Origin: Fibrobacteraceae bacterium
GTDB lineage: Bacteria; Fibrobacterota; Fibrobacteria; Fibrobacterales; Fibrobacteraceae
Reading direction: 5' to 3'
Length of the DNA: 64,000 bases
NCBI GenBank assembly: GCA_017631885.1
Contig: JAGBSH010000025.1
Coordinates: 1 to 64,000, forward strand
Below are positions 33,214-40,292 of this stretch, piece after piece; within the stretch, counting starts at the first letter, position 1, and every line of letters starts with the position of its first letter. The notes under the pieces were generated by a model. The model ran no database searches. It saw nothing but the letters and a program-made list of their open reading frames with translations, and had not been told where the DNA came from. Position numbers and translations under genes: made by a program.

Positions 33214-33795
33214 CTAAATATGCTTTAATGCTTCAGAAATAAGGGTTGCTGTATTTGCTTCACTATCAAGATTTTTCTTTGCTTTTTTGATGGCTTCTTT
33301 AGCGGCGCTTTCTTTTACGCCAAGAGTTTGTAGAGCAAGGAACGCTTCTTGTTCTGCGCTAGAGAAACTAGAAGTTTCGTTTAGAGCTTGTAAAGCAGTC
33401 GCTTTATCTTTCAAAGAAATAATCAATTGTTCAACAGTCTTTTTTCCAATTCCTTTGATTTTAGACAAGGCATTTTTATCTTCTCTGGCAATCATGTCTA
33501 AAAAACTAGATGGCGAAACACTGCTTAAAATTCGCTGTGCCATTTTGGGACCAATGCCGTTTACATCAATCATTTTCAAGAAAAGTTCTTTTTCTGCCAT
33601 TTCAGAAAATCCGAAAAGAGTCAAAGAATCTTCGCGAACAACTAAATGCGTAAAAAGCGAAACTTGAACCCCAATTTCTGGCAAGGATTCGCCCGTGCGT
33701 GTTGAAATTTGCACCCCAAAACCAACGCCGTTGCAATCAACCACAGCAAAAGTCGGGTGCTTAATTTTTAATATGCCACTTAAAATTTCAATCAT
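33214..33795 (-). CDS. ruvA: Holliday junction DNA-binding protein RuvA
   Basis: A 193-residue protein with the three RuvA domains: an N-terminal OB fold (MIEILSGIL, VVDCNGVGFGVQIS), a helix-hairpin-helix pair (IDVNGIGPKMAQRIL and IKGIGKKTVEQLI) and a C-terminal RuvB-contacting domain (AFLALQTLGVKESAAKEAIKKA). It is the first gene of ruvAB. Confidence 0.98.
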   Translation of the reverse strand: MIEILSGILKIKHPTFAVVDCNGVGFGVQISTRTGESLPEIGVQVSLFTHLVVREDSLTLFGFSEMAEKELFLKMIDVNGIGPKMAQRILSSVSPSSFLDMIAREDKNALSKIKGIGKKTVEQLIISLKDKATALQALNETSSFSSAEQEAFLALQTLGVKESAAKEAIKKAKKNLDSEANTATLISEALKHI

Positions 33796-33836
33796 AAAAA
33801 ACCTTTCCTTTCAAATATAACAAATGAAATGAAAAA

Positions 33837-33924
33837 TGGCTCTGTCGGGCCAGGCCGTACTTTTGGGTCGAAACTGCGAAAATGCTGCGAAAATGACCCT
33901 CTGGCTCTGTTAGGCCAGGCCGTA
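33837..33924 (+). repeat. Pair of direct repeats (23 bp, 65 bp apart)
   Basis: A 23-bp word beginning TGGCTCTGT and ending GGCCAGGCCGTA occurs at 33837-33859 and 33902-33924, with two mismatches. Each copy is followed within 30 bp by CTGCGAA(A/C)ATGCTGCG. It looks like a local duplication. It marks the left edge of a region with broken genes. Confidence 0.6.
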
Positions 33925-34021
33925 TAGCTGCGAACATGCTGCGGACCGCCGAACGGTCATTTCAGCGTAAAAACATCGGTCATGCAGCCGAAAAACAGTT
34001 TTGGAAGGGCTTACGGAATGA

Positions 34022-34258
34022 GGATTTTTTGCTAGCCGAGGGGTGGCTGACCTGCCGCGCAGTTTCCCGCGTAACGACAAGCAAATCGACACCGACGCAG
34101 GCGACATCATCCTTTACCAGGGCAATTCCATCACCATCTACTACGACAAGAATTCCTGGAACTTTACGCGCCTCGCCCGTATTGACAACGTAAACAAGAA
34201 ACGCCTCCAGCAGATCTTCGGCAAAGGGAACGTGAAGGTGACATTCTCGGTGGAATAA
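34022..34258 (+). pseudogene. 5'-truncated cyclophilin-like fold protein
   Basis: The only supportable protein is the C-terminal ~70 residues, ADLPRSFPRNDKQIDT, GDIILYQGNSITIYYD, WNFTRLARID. These match the end of the small cyclophilin-like (Cyclophil_like) proteins often found beside flavodoxins. In frame, a TGA at 34019-34021 blocks any upstream extension, and no N-terminal half is present. A GTG at 34043 could start a 71-residue remnant. Probably dead. Intact members are around 130-160 residues. Confidence 0.65.
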
Positions 34259-34318
34259 ACGTTTTCTTGTCACCTCAAGAAAAATACAATTATTCTCTTG
34301 CTTTTCAAAAATAATGTT

Positions 34319-34339
34319 TGTATATTTACGAACAACGAA
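34319..34339 (+). promoter_or_regulatory. arsR promoter -10 with candidate ArsR operator
   Basis: TGTATATTT (34319-34327) is directly followed by GAACAACGAA (34330-34339). The same decamer occurs inverted at the promoter of the thioredoxin-like gene. ATG 34351 follows, so the regulator probably represses itself here. Confidence 0.6.
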
Positions 34340-34350
34340 CGGGAACCGAA

Positions 34351-34677
34351 ATGGCAAAAAAAAGCAAATACTGTGAAGAAACCGAGACCTTGGCGAGGTA
34401 TGCCAAGGCTTTGGCGCATCCCGCACGCATAAGTATCATGCAGTTCTTGGCCAAGCGCAATACCTGCTATTTTGGCGATATCCACGAAGAACTGCCCATT
34501 GCGAAGGCCACGGTTAGCCAGCATTTAAAGGAGCTAAAAGAGGCCGGTTTGATCCAGGGTGAAATCGAAACGCCCAAGGTCAAGTACTGTATAAACAAAA
34601 AAAACTGGAAAAAGGCCCAGGCATTGTTCAGTGATTTTTTCAATAAAGAATTTTGCGATAGGGAATGCGATTGCTAA
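34351..34677 (+). CDS. ArsR-family transcriptional repressor
   Basis: ATG 34351 is used; TTG 34318 is inside the promoter. The product is 108 residues. The winged helix is clear: [18 protein letters not shown], then [41 protein letters not shown]-rich ends (KYCEET near the start, FCDRECDC at the end) give plausible thiol ligands for As(III) or other soft metal ions. It precedes a thiol-disulfide protein, an ArsC-type reductase and a permease. The shared decamer motif upstream of itself and of those genes suggests it controls both transcripts. Confidence 0.9.
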   Translation: MAKKSKYCEETETLARYAKALAHPARISIMQFLAKRNTCYFGDIHEELPIAKATVSQHLKELKEAGLIQGEIETPKVKYCINKKNWKKAQALFSDFFNKEFCDRECDC

Positions 34678-34691
34678 AAAATTTTGCCATA

Positions 34692-34711
34692 TATATTCGT
34701 TGTTCTACGAA
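34692..34711 (+). promoter_or_regulatory. Second candidate ArsR operator with -10
   Basis: TATATT (34692-34697) overlaps TTCGTTGTTCTACGAA (34696-34711), which has 5-bp inverted arms. Its first ten bases are the exact reverse complement of GAACAACGAA at the arsR promoter. It would regulate the three-gene operon starting at 34735. Confidence 0.6.
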
Positions 34712-34734
34712 CTACAAACAAATAAAGAGGAAAA

Positions 34735-34974
34735 ATGAAAAACATAAAAATACTCATGAGCCGGTGTGGCTGCAACATTGCTTTCGCCGAATCTGTTGAA
34801 AAAATCGTTAAGGAATCGGGCCTAGAAGCTTCAGTTTCCCGCATTGACGATGTTGTCCAAATGCTTCCGTACAATGTCATGACTTTACCCGCGCTTGTTG
34901 TCGATGAACGGCTTGTGTCCACAGGTAAAATTAGCGAAGATAAAATAAAAGAACTTATCAAAGGTGAAATATGA
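34735..34974 (+). CDS. Small thioredoxin-like protein (redox-active disulfide family)
   Basis: A 79-residue thioredoxin-fold protein of the TM0996/MTH895 type. IKILMSRCGCNIAFAESVEKI carries a CGC site in the CxxC position, and the cis-Pro loop is MTLPALVVDERLVSTGK. AGAGG (34725 onward) is a good ribosome-binding site. It overlaps the arsC-like gene by 4 bp. A likely role is supplying reducing equivalents to the arsenate reductase or holding As(III) for the permease; this is inferred from context. Confidence 0.85.
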   Translation: MKNIKILMSRCGCNIAFAESVEKIVKESGLEASVSRIDDVVQMLPYNVMTLPALVVDERLVSTGKISEDKIKELIKGEI

Positions 34975-35390
34975 AGATACTCTTTCTTTGTACAGGCAAC
35001 AGGTGCCGTAGTCAAATGGCCGAAGGATTTCTCAAGGCTCTGGATTCGTCGTTGACCGTATGTTCTGCAGGAACGTTTCCGGCAAAGAACGTGCATCCGA
35101 CTGCAATCGAAGTGATGAAGGAACGAGAGGTTGACATTTCCCTTAATAAGCCCAAAAATGTATCGCAGTACCTTGATACATCATGGGACTACGTTGTCAC
35201 CGTCTGCGACAAGGCGAAAGAAAGCTGTCCGATTTTTTTTGGGGCCGTCAAGAACAGAATTCATCTTGGCTTTGATGATCCTGACGCGTTCAGAGGGACT
35301 GAAACCGAAATTCTGCAGGAATTTCGTCGTGTAAGGGATGAAATAGACACGGCAGTAAGGGCTTTCTATGATACAATCATTCACCGATAA
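34971..35390 (+). CDS. arsC: Arsenate reductase, low-molecular-weight phosphatase type
   Basis: A 139-residue LMW-PTP fold enzyme: ILFLCTGNRCRSQMAEG has the CX5R phosphate loop (C8), DYVVTVCDKAKESCP provides the two further Cys (V-T-V-C and S-C-P) of the thioredoxin-coupled ArsC triad, and FDDPDAF the general acid Asp. The three Cys distinguish it from ordinary LMW tyrosine phosphatases. It overlaps the permease start by 23 bp. It reduces arsenate to arsenite for export. Confidence 0.92.
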   Translation: MKILFLCTGNRCRSQMAEGFLKALDSSLTVCSAGTFPAKNVHPTAIEVMKEREVDISLNKPKNVSQYLDTSWDYVVTVCDKAKESCPIFFGAVKNRIHLGFDDPDAFRGTETEILQEFRRVRDEIDTAVRAFYDTIIHR

Positions 35391-36357
35391 TCTTGTTTAC
35401 AACATCATTGGATTGGATGGCTCGTCTCCTTTAGGCTCGACGATAAATTTCTTCGTTTACGACAGCCTCAAAATTATCCTGATATTGCTTTTTATTAGTT
35501 TCCTGATGGGGCTGCTGAATACGTTTTTCCCGATTGAGGCGATTCGCAATTTTTTGTCGTCGCATCGTTTGTACGGAGTCCAATATTTCCTCGCCGCAAT
35601 CTTCGGAGCGATTACCCCTTTCTGCTCATGTTCCAGTATTCCCCTGTTCATCGGTTTTGTCAGGGGCGGCATCCCCCTTGGCGTCACGTTCAGTTTTCTT
35701 ATAACATCGCCACTTGTAAACGAGGTCGCTGTTGCTATGCTTGTGGGAACATTCGGATTGAAAGTGACTGTGATTTATGTAAGTTCCGGCGTGTTTCTTG
35801 GAACATTTTTAGGGATGTTCCTGGAACGGTTCAAGCTGGAAAGATTTCTAAGCGAATGGGTGAAAAATTTGCAGCGGACAAACGAATCCATCAATAACGA
35901 TGCAAAGCCATGTAGCCTTAAGCAAAGATTCGTTCAAGTACTGCGGAAAATACCCCAAGTAGCAAGGGATGCCCTTGGTGTAACGCGTTCGGTTTTGCCC
36001 TATGTGCTTGCAGGCATTGCGATCGGCGCTGTAATGCACGGTTATGTTCCTTCGGGATTTTTTGAAGAATACCTGTCAAAAGACAAATGGTTTGCCGTTC
36101 CCCTGGCGGTAATTCTTGCTGTTCCCATGTACGCAAATGCAGCTGGAGTTATTCCCATTGTCGAGGTTCTTGTTCAAAAGGGTGTCGCTCTTGGCACGGC
36201 ACTTGCCTTTATGATGGCCGTTGTGGGACTCTCGCTCCCCGAAGCCATGCTTTTGAAAAAGGTCATGACACTTAAGCTGATATTTGTCTTTTTCGGAACG
36301 GTTACAGCGGCAATCATCGTTCTTGGGATCGGTTACAATCTTTCTATAAGTTCCTGA
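35368..36357 (+). CDS. ArsP/UPF0718-type permease
   Basis: A 329-residue membrane protein with about eight helices. The signature ITPFCSCSSIPLFIGFVRGG with adjacent Cys, then SFLITSPLVNEVAVAMLVG and later VPMYANAAGVIPIVEVL, is that of the DUF318/UPF0718 permeases that include ArsP. ArsP exports trivalent methylated organoarsenicals; other members are uncharacterised. Coupling to an arsC-like gene argues for an arsenic role here. Confidence 0.88.
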   Translation: MIQSFTDNLVYNIIGLDGSSPLGSTINFFVYDSLKIILILLFISFLMGLLNTFFPIEAIRNFLSSHRLYGVQYFLAAIFGAITPFCSCSSIPLFIGFVRGGIPLGVTFSFLITSPLVNEVAVAMLVGTFGLKVTVIYVSSGVFLGTFLGMFLERFKLERFLSEWVKNLQRTNESINNDAKPCSLKQRFVQVLRKIPQVARDALGVTRSVLPYVLAGIAIGAVMHGYVPSGFFEEYLSKDKWFAVPLAVILAVPMYANAAGVIPIVEVLVQKGVALGTALAFMMAVVGLSLPEAMLLKKVMTLKLIFVFFGTVTAAIIVLGIGYNLSISS

Positions 36358-36367
36358 TTATTTAGTT

Positions 36368-36376
36368 TGTATATTT
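36368..36376 (+). promoter_or_regulatory. Candidate extended -10 element (TGTATATTT)
   Basis: TGTATATTT starts 10 bp after the permease stop and ends 7 bp before the ATG of the broken secreted-protein gene. It suggests that gene once had its own promoter. Confidence 0.4.
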
Positions 36377-36383
36377 TATAAGG

Positions 36384-36654
36384 ATGTATTTACGGAATAT
36401 AGCGACATTTAAAAAGATATTGGTGCTTGTGCTGTTCGCAGCATTTACCGGTTTCGCACATGCTGAAACGCCAGCGGCCGATTCGACAAGCGCGGATTCC
36501 GCAGCCATCGATAGCGCGCCCGAACCGGGATTCAGACACCGCACCCGCAAAACCATGTAAGGCGAGTGCCGCAGGGGTTTCTGTAACGTCCGGGCTTGAT
36601 ACAAACTGTCAGTTTTTACTCGAAATGAGGGCAGATTCTCATCTAAATGAATGA
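36384..36654 (+). pseudogene. Frameshifted secreted Ala/Asp/Ser-rich protein
   Basis: Frame 1 from ATG 36384 gives a signal peptide (KKILVLVLFAAFTGFAHA, cleavage after AHA) and an ADSTSADSAAIDSAPEP region, then runs out-of-character (RHRTRKTM) to TAA at 36560. The +1-shifted frame continues the low-complexity style at that point (DSDTAPAKPCKASAAG) and ends at 36654. A one-base indel around 36525-36535 would restore one protein of ~90 residues. That is still short, so the 3' part may also be lost. Function unknown. Confidence 0.55.
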
Positions 36655-36683
36655 AAGGGTGCGTGCTTTTCTCTGAAAAAGAT

Positions 36684-36692
36684 TGTATATTT
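36684..36692 (+). promoter_or_regulatory. Candidate extended -10 element (TGTATATTT)
   Basis: TGTATATTT lies 58 bp upstream of the Abi_2 start and is its likely promoter -10. Confidence 0.45.
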
Positions 36693-36750
36693 AGAGTAAC
36701 AGGACCCCCCGCACCTCTCATTGATGTGTCCCAGGGGGGACATTTTTTTT

Positions 36751-37617
36751 ATGGAAGTAAAAAAGGCGACAACTTATAGGGAACAAGTAGAAAAGATTGA
36801 ACAACGCGGCTGTTGTATCGAAAATGTTGACGATGCCATCCGCTGCCTTGAATCCATAAATTATTACAGGCTCTCCGCTTATTTCCTGCCGTTTAGAAAA
36901 GCAGATGGGGCCTACAATGCCGGAACAAGCTTTTCAAGGATTGTACAGATATATGAGTTTGACCGCCTGTTGAGAAGGTCGCTCTTTTCGGCTCTTGAAG
37001 AAATAGAAATTTCTATGAGAGCGAGGCTTGCTTATTTCCATGCGCATAAGTACAGCCCCATTGGCTATTTGGATGCGTCGATTTATTCACAATCGCATAA
37101 GCATCAGAAATTTCTGGACACGTTCAATAGGGAAGTTGAGCATAGTTCAAATGTTCCTTTTGTGAAGCACCATCAAGACAGTTATAATGGAGTCTTCCCT
37201 ATTTGGGTGGCTGTAGAATTGTTCTTATTTGGGATGTTGTCCTATTTTTATGCGGACCTTGTTCTTCCGGATCAAAAGCACTTTGCTAGCGAGTATTATA
37301 AGACCGTTCCGAAGAATCTGAAAAGCTGGCTAAGGTGCGCAACAGACTTGCGCAATATCTGTGCCCATTACGGGCGACTCTACTATAGAATTTTCTCTGC
37401 AATTCCTGCAAATATTGAGGAAGTTGAAAAAAAAGATGAACGCTCTCTTTGGGCGGCGTTCCTTGCTGTGCGAAATTTGTATCCGAATCCCCAAAAGTGG
37501 AACGAAGAATTTCTCCCGTCAATTAAGGCCTTGTTTGAAAAGTATTCGTCAGCCATTCAGTTGAAACATATCTCGTTCCCTGAAGATTGGGCGGTGAAGG
37601 CAGTTGCCAAGATATAG
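36751..37617 (+). CDS. Abi_2 (AbiD/AbiF) family HEPN protein
   Basis: ATG 36751 is chosen, with AGGGGGA about 10 bp upstream; ATG 36724 is an alternative. The 288-residue product matches Abi_2: YREQVEKIEQRGC near the start, ESINYYRLSAYFLPFR, IVQIYEFDRLLRRSLFSALEEIEISMRARLAY and FPIWVAVELFLFGMLSYFYADL. LRNICAHYGR carries the RX4H motif of HEPN RNases, so RNA cleavage on phage infection is the likely role of the family. It stands alone among gene remnants. Confidence 0.88.
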   Translation: MEVKKATTYREQVEKIEQRGCCIENVDDAIRCLESINYYRLSAYFLPFRKADGAYNAGTSFSRIVQIYEFDRLLRRSLFSALEEIEISMRARLAYFHAHKYSPIGYLDASIYSQSHKHQKFLDTFNREVEHSSNVPFVKHHQDSYNGVFPIWVAVELFLFGMLSYFYADLVLPDQKHFASEYYKTVPKNLKSWLRCATDLRNICAHYGRLYYRIFSAIPANIEEVEKKDERSLWAAFLAVRNLYPNPQKWNEEFLPSIKALFEKYSSAIQLKHISFPEDWAVKAVAKI

Positions 37618-37624
37618 TTAGAAC

Positions 37625-37649
37625 AAAAAAGGCGAGGAACTTCCTCGCC
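37625..37649 (-). terminator. Strong hairpin terminator (leftward)
   Basis: GGCGAGGAA and TTCCTCGCC (37631-37649) form a perfect 9-bp stem with a one-base centre. On the minus strand it is followed by six T (37630-37625). The nearest minus-strand gene is the truncated propeller protein ending at 37810. The plus side has no T-run. Confidence 0.55.
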
Positions 37650-37784
37650 AAAGATGGACCTGGGTCTTTCGACCAGCCCGATGATGTCCTTGAAGCCATG
37701 AAGCAGGCCGTATCGCAGTTCGTTTGCGGCGCAGAGCAAAGCGACGACCTGACGATGCTCGCCATCTTATACAAGGGCGCCTAG
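37650..37784 (+). pseudogene. C-terminal remnant of a SpoIIE/RsbU-type phosphatase
   Basis: About 45 codons ending at TAG 37784 read PDDVLEAMKQAVSQFV, then QSDDLTMLAILYKG. The D-D-(L/I)-T-M-L block with a final (R/Y)Y is the metal-binding C-terminus of PP2C-type Ser phosphatases with a SpoIIE domain. The rest of the gene (usually over 300 residues) is absent, and the sequence directly before it is a terminator hairpin. A deletion must have joined the two. Confidence 0.65.
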
Positions 37785-37809
37785 GCGGACAGACTAAAGG
37801 GGTTCGTCG

Positions 37810-38601
37810 TTAAGGTTCCTTCTGGAAAACGTCATAATAGTTTTCACCATAAATGGACGCCACATATTGTCCATTACCATAGACAACCCGCAGAATATCC
37901 CTATAGGCGACCTTGTCTTGCTGTACCCAGTCCTGACCATTCTCAGAAACAAGTAAATACGAAGTTGAACCGGCCATCATCCCGCCGCTATAGGCAAGAA
38001 AGATTCCGCCATCAAAGATAACGTCCTCGTAGAAAATAGACGACGCATTGCCATTTTCAAGCCTCGTCGGATTCCACTCAAGACCATCCCTCGACCACTG
38101 CAATGCATTGAGTCCATTATAGGTGCCCCTTACATAAACGCCATTACCAAAAGCAATCTGATATCCGTTAAGAGTTCCACTCGTACTTGTAGAATCCCAT
38201 GTAATACCATCATCCGAATACATAATTACACCACTTGCACCCGACATTCTATAGCCGGGTTCGCCCCAAGCCACATTGTTTCCACATGCAGATCCACCAT
38301 TACGCAGTTTCATCTCTTGCCATGTTTCCAAATCAGAGGTCACATAACAGGGTTTGCTGCTTGTCACAAAGACTTTATTATTGGCCACATGGAAATTGGC
38401 CCTGTACAGCACGGAATCTTTCAGAAATTCCGCAGGGAGCCCAACCACAGGAAGAGAATCCCAATGAGAACCATCTTTTGAACTGAAAAAGAAGGTGGTA
38501 TCCTCATCTGTATGGAACAAATAATAAAAACGATCCTTCCATGTAAAAGCCGATGTTATGTAAATGACTAGCCGTATGTTCGAATTTTTCAAATACTTCA
38601 A
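37810..38601 (-). pseudogene. 5'-truncated beta-propeller/BNR-like surface protein
   Basis: A 263-residue frame whose only near-N-terminal start is TTG 38601, with no signal peptide. The sequence repeats a blade-like pattern: FFFSSKDGSHWDSLP, YVTSDLETWQEM, IMYSDDGITWDSTS, LQWSRDGLEWNPT, LLVSENGQDWVQQ, alternating with FGNGVYV/YGNGQYVA strands. This is typical of exported BNR or kelch-like propellers, which normally carry a signal and more blades. The missing start suggests a truncated gene, though it could be expressed from the TTG. It is divergent from hsdM. Confidence 0.6.
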
Positions 38602-38667
38602 GGCCTTTTACGAGGATTACTATGAGTGAATTATTTATATTGCATCCAAAAGAAAAGGCTTTAATAC

Positions 38668-40197
38668 ATGGCACGTATCTCGAAATCGGCAAAATCGTTG
38701 CAATCCTCGGCGACTCTCGGCTTTGAACAGCAAATCTGGAACGCCGCCTGCGAACTCTGGGGGCATATCCCCGCAGCGGATTACCGCAAAATTTTCACCG
38801 GGCTCATCTTCTTGCGCTACATTTCGACCGCATTCGAAAAACGCTACAACGAGCTCGTCGCCGAAGGCGAAGGCTTCGAAGAAGATCTTGACGAATACGT
38901 GAGCGAAAACATCTTCTTTGTTCCACAAAACGCCCGCTGGTCAGAAATCGCAAAAGCCGCCCACACTCCTGAAATCGGCAAGATTCTCGACCAGGCGATG
39001 ATCGAAGTCGAGAAGAACAACAAGGCGCTCAAGGGCGTGCTCCCCAAGAACTACGCGGCCCCCGACCTCGATAAGCGTGTACTCGGCAATGTGGTCGATG
39101 TGTTCAGTAACATGGACATGAGCGACACCGAAGCAAGCAAGGATTTACTCGGCCGCACCTACGAATACTGCATCGCGCAATTCGCAAGCTACGAAGGCGT
39201 CAAGGGAGGCGAATTCTACACCCCTGCAAGCGTCGTGAAAACCATCGTGAGCATCCTCAAGCCGAGCGAAGGTAAGCGCGTTTATGACCCCTGCTGCGGC
39301 TCCGGCGGCATGTTCGTGCAGAGCATCAAGTTCATACAGGATCACAGTGGCAACCGCAACAATGTAAGCGTTTACGGACAAGAGGCCAACGCCGACACCT
39401 GGAAAATGGCGAAAATGAACATGGCCATCCGCGGCATCGACGCGAACTTCGGCGAACACCACGCAGATACGTTTTTCCACGACCTGCACGCCAACGAACG
39501 CTTCGACTTCATCATGGCGAACCCGCCCTTCAACCTCAAGAACTGGGGCCAGGAACAACTGCAAGAAGACCCGCGCTGGCAATACGGTCTCCCGCCCGCA
39601 GGCAATGCGAACTTCGCATGGATCGAACACATGATTTATCACCTCGCGTCCGGCGGAAAAATCGGGCTCGTCCTTGCGAACGGCGCACTCAGCACCCAAA
39701 CCGGCGGCGAAGGCGAAATCCGCAAACGCATCATCGAAGCGGACCTCGTCGAAGGCATAGTCGCCATGCCCACCCAGCTTTTCTACAGCGTCACCATCCC
39801 CGTCACGCTCTGGTTCATAAGCCGCGGCAAAAAACAGAAAGGCAAGACGCTCTTTATCGACGCACGCAACATGGGCCACATGGTGGACCGCAAGCACCGC
39901 GACCTCAGCGAGCAGGACATTGAACGCCTCGCGAGCACCTTCGAGAAATTCCAGAAAGGCAAACTCCAGGACGAGAAAGGCTTCTGCGCCGTAGTCGAAA
40001 CCGCAGACATCGCCAAGCAGGACTACATCCTCACTCCGGGCCGCTACGTCGGCATCGAAGACACCGTGCAAGACGACGAACCCTTCGAGCAAAAAATGAC
40101 CCGCCTCACCGGCGAACTCTCCCAAATGTTCGCGAAAAGCCACGACCTCGAAAAACAAATCAAGAAAAACTTGGAGAAACTCGGATTCAAGATGTAA
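38668..40197 (+). CDS. hsdM: Type I restriction-modification methyltransferase subunit HsdM
   Basis: A 509-residue HsdM. The N-terminal helical domain (FEQQIWNAACELWG, AADYRKIFTGLIFLRYIS) is followed by GGEFYTPASVVKTIVSIL, the SAM-binding motif VYDPCCGSGGMF (~205-216), and the catalytic NPPF in IMANPPFNLKNWG (~281-293). The C-terminal coiled region contacts HsdS. It methylates adenine at sites chosen by HsdS. It is richer in GC than its neighbours. A DUF4143 gene separates it from hsdS, and hsdR is 13 kb further right. Confidence 0.96.
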   Translation: MARISKSAKSLQSSATLGFEQQIWNAACELWGHIPAADYRKIFTGLIFLRYISTAFEKRYNELVAEGEGFEEDLDEYVSENIFFVPQNARWSEIAKAAHTPEIGKILDQAMIEVEKNNKALKGVLPKNYAAPDLDKRVLGNVVDVFSNMDMSDTEASKDLLGRTYEYCIAQFASYEGVKGGEFYTPASVVKTIVSILKPSEGKRVYDPCCGSGGMFVQSIKFIQDHSGNRNNVSVYGQEANADTWKMAKMNMAIRGIDANFGEHHADTFFHDLHANERFDFIMANPPFNLKNWGQEQLQEDPRWQYGLPPAGNANFAWIEHMIYHLASGGKIGLVLANGALSTQTGGEGEIRKRIIEADLVEGIVAMPTQLFYSVTIPVTLWFISRGKKQKGKTLFIDARNMGHMVDRKHRDLSEQDIERLASTFEKFQKGKLQDEKGFCAVVETADIAKQDYILTPGRYVGIEDTVQDDEPFEQKMTRLTGELSQMFAKSHDLEKQIKKNLEKLGFKM

Positions 40198-40201
40198 AAG
40201 C

Positions 40202-40281
40202 TGCATTTTCGTGCTGATTTGCATAAGTAAAAACTTGCACTTTTGTGTATAATTATATATATTAGTTTCTGCACTTTTGTG
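40202..40281 (+). promoter_or_regulatory. Triple direct-repeat control region of the second DUF4143 gene (34-bp period)
   Basis: TGCATTTTCGTG (40202-40213), TGCACTTTTGTG (40236-40247) and TGCACTTTTGTG (40270-40281) start exactly 34 bp apart, the first being an imperfect copy. TATATT (40258-40263) lies between copies 2 and 3. GGAAGG follows copy 3 and overlaps its last two bases, and the ATG is at 40293. The first copy begins 5 bp after the hsdM stop. Confidence 0.8.
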
Positions 40282-40292
40282 GAAGGCTGGCA

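Noticed and set aside
34674-35096. 140-codon minus-strand frame opposite the thioredoxin-like and arsC genes
   Set aside because: Both plus-strand genes have clear catalytic motifs; the opposite frame does not.
40202-40281. CRISPR-like array
   Set aside because: Repeats are only 12 bp with three copies, the 22-bp gaps include a -10 element, and the array sits directly on a start codon. No cas genes are present.
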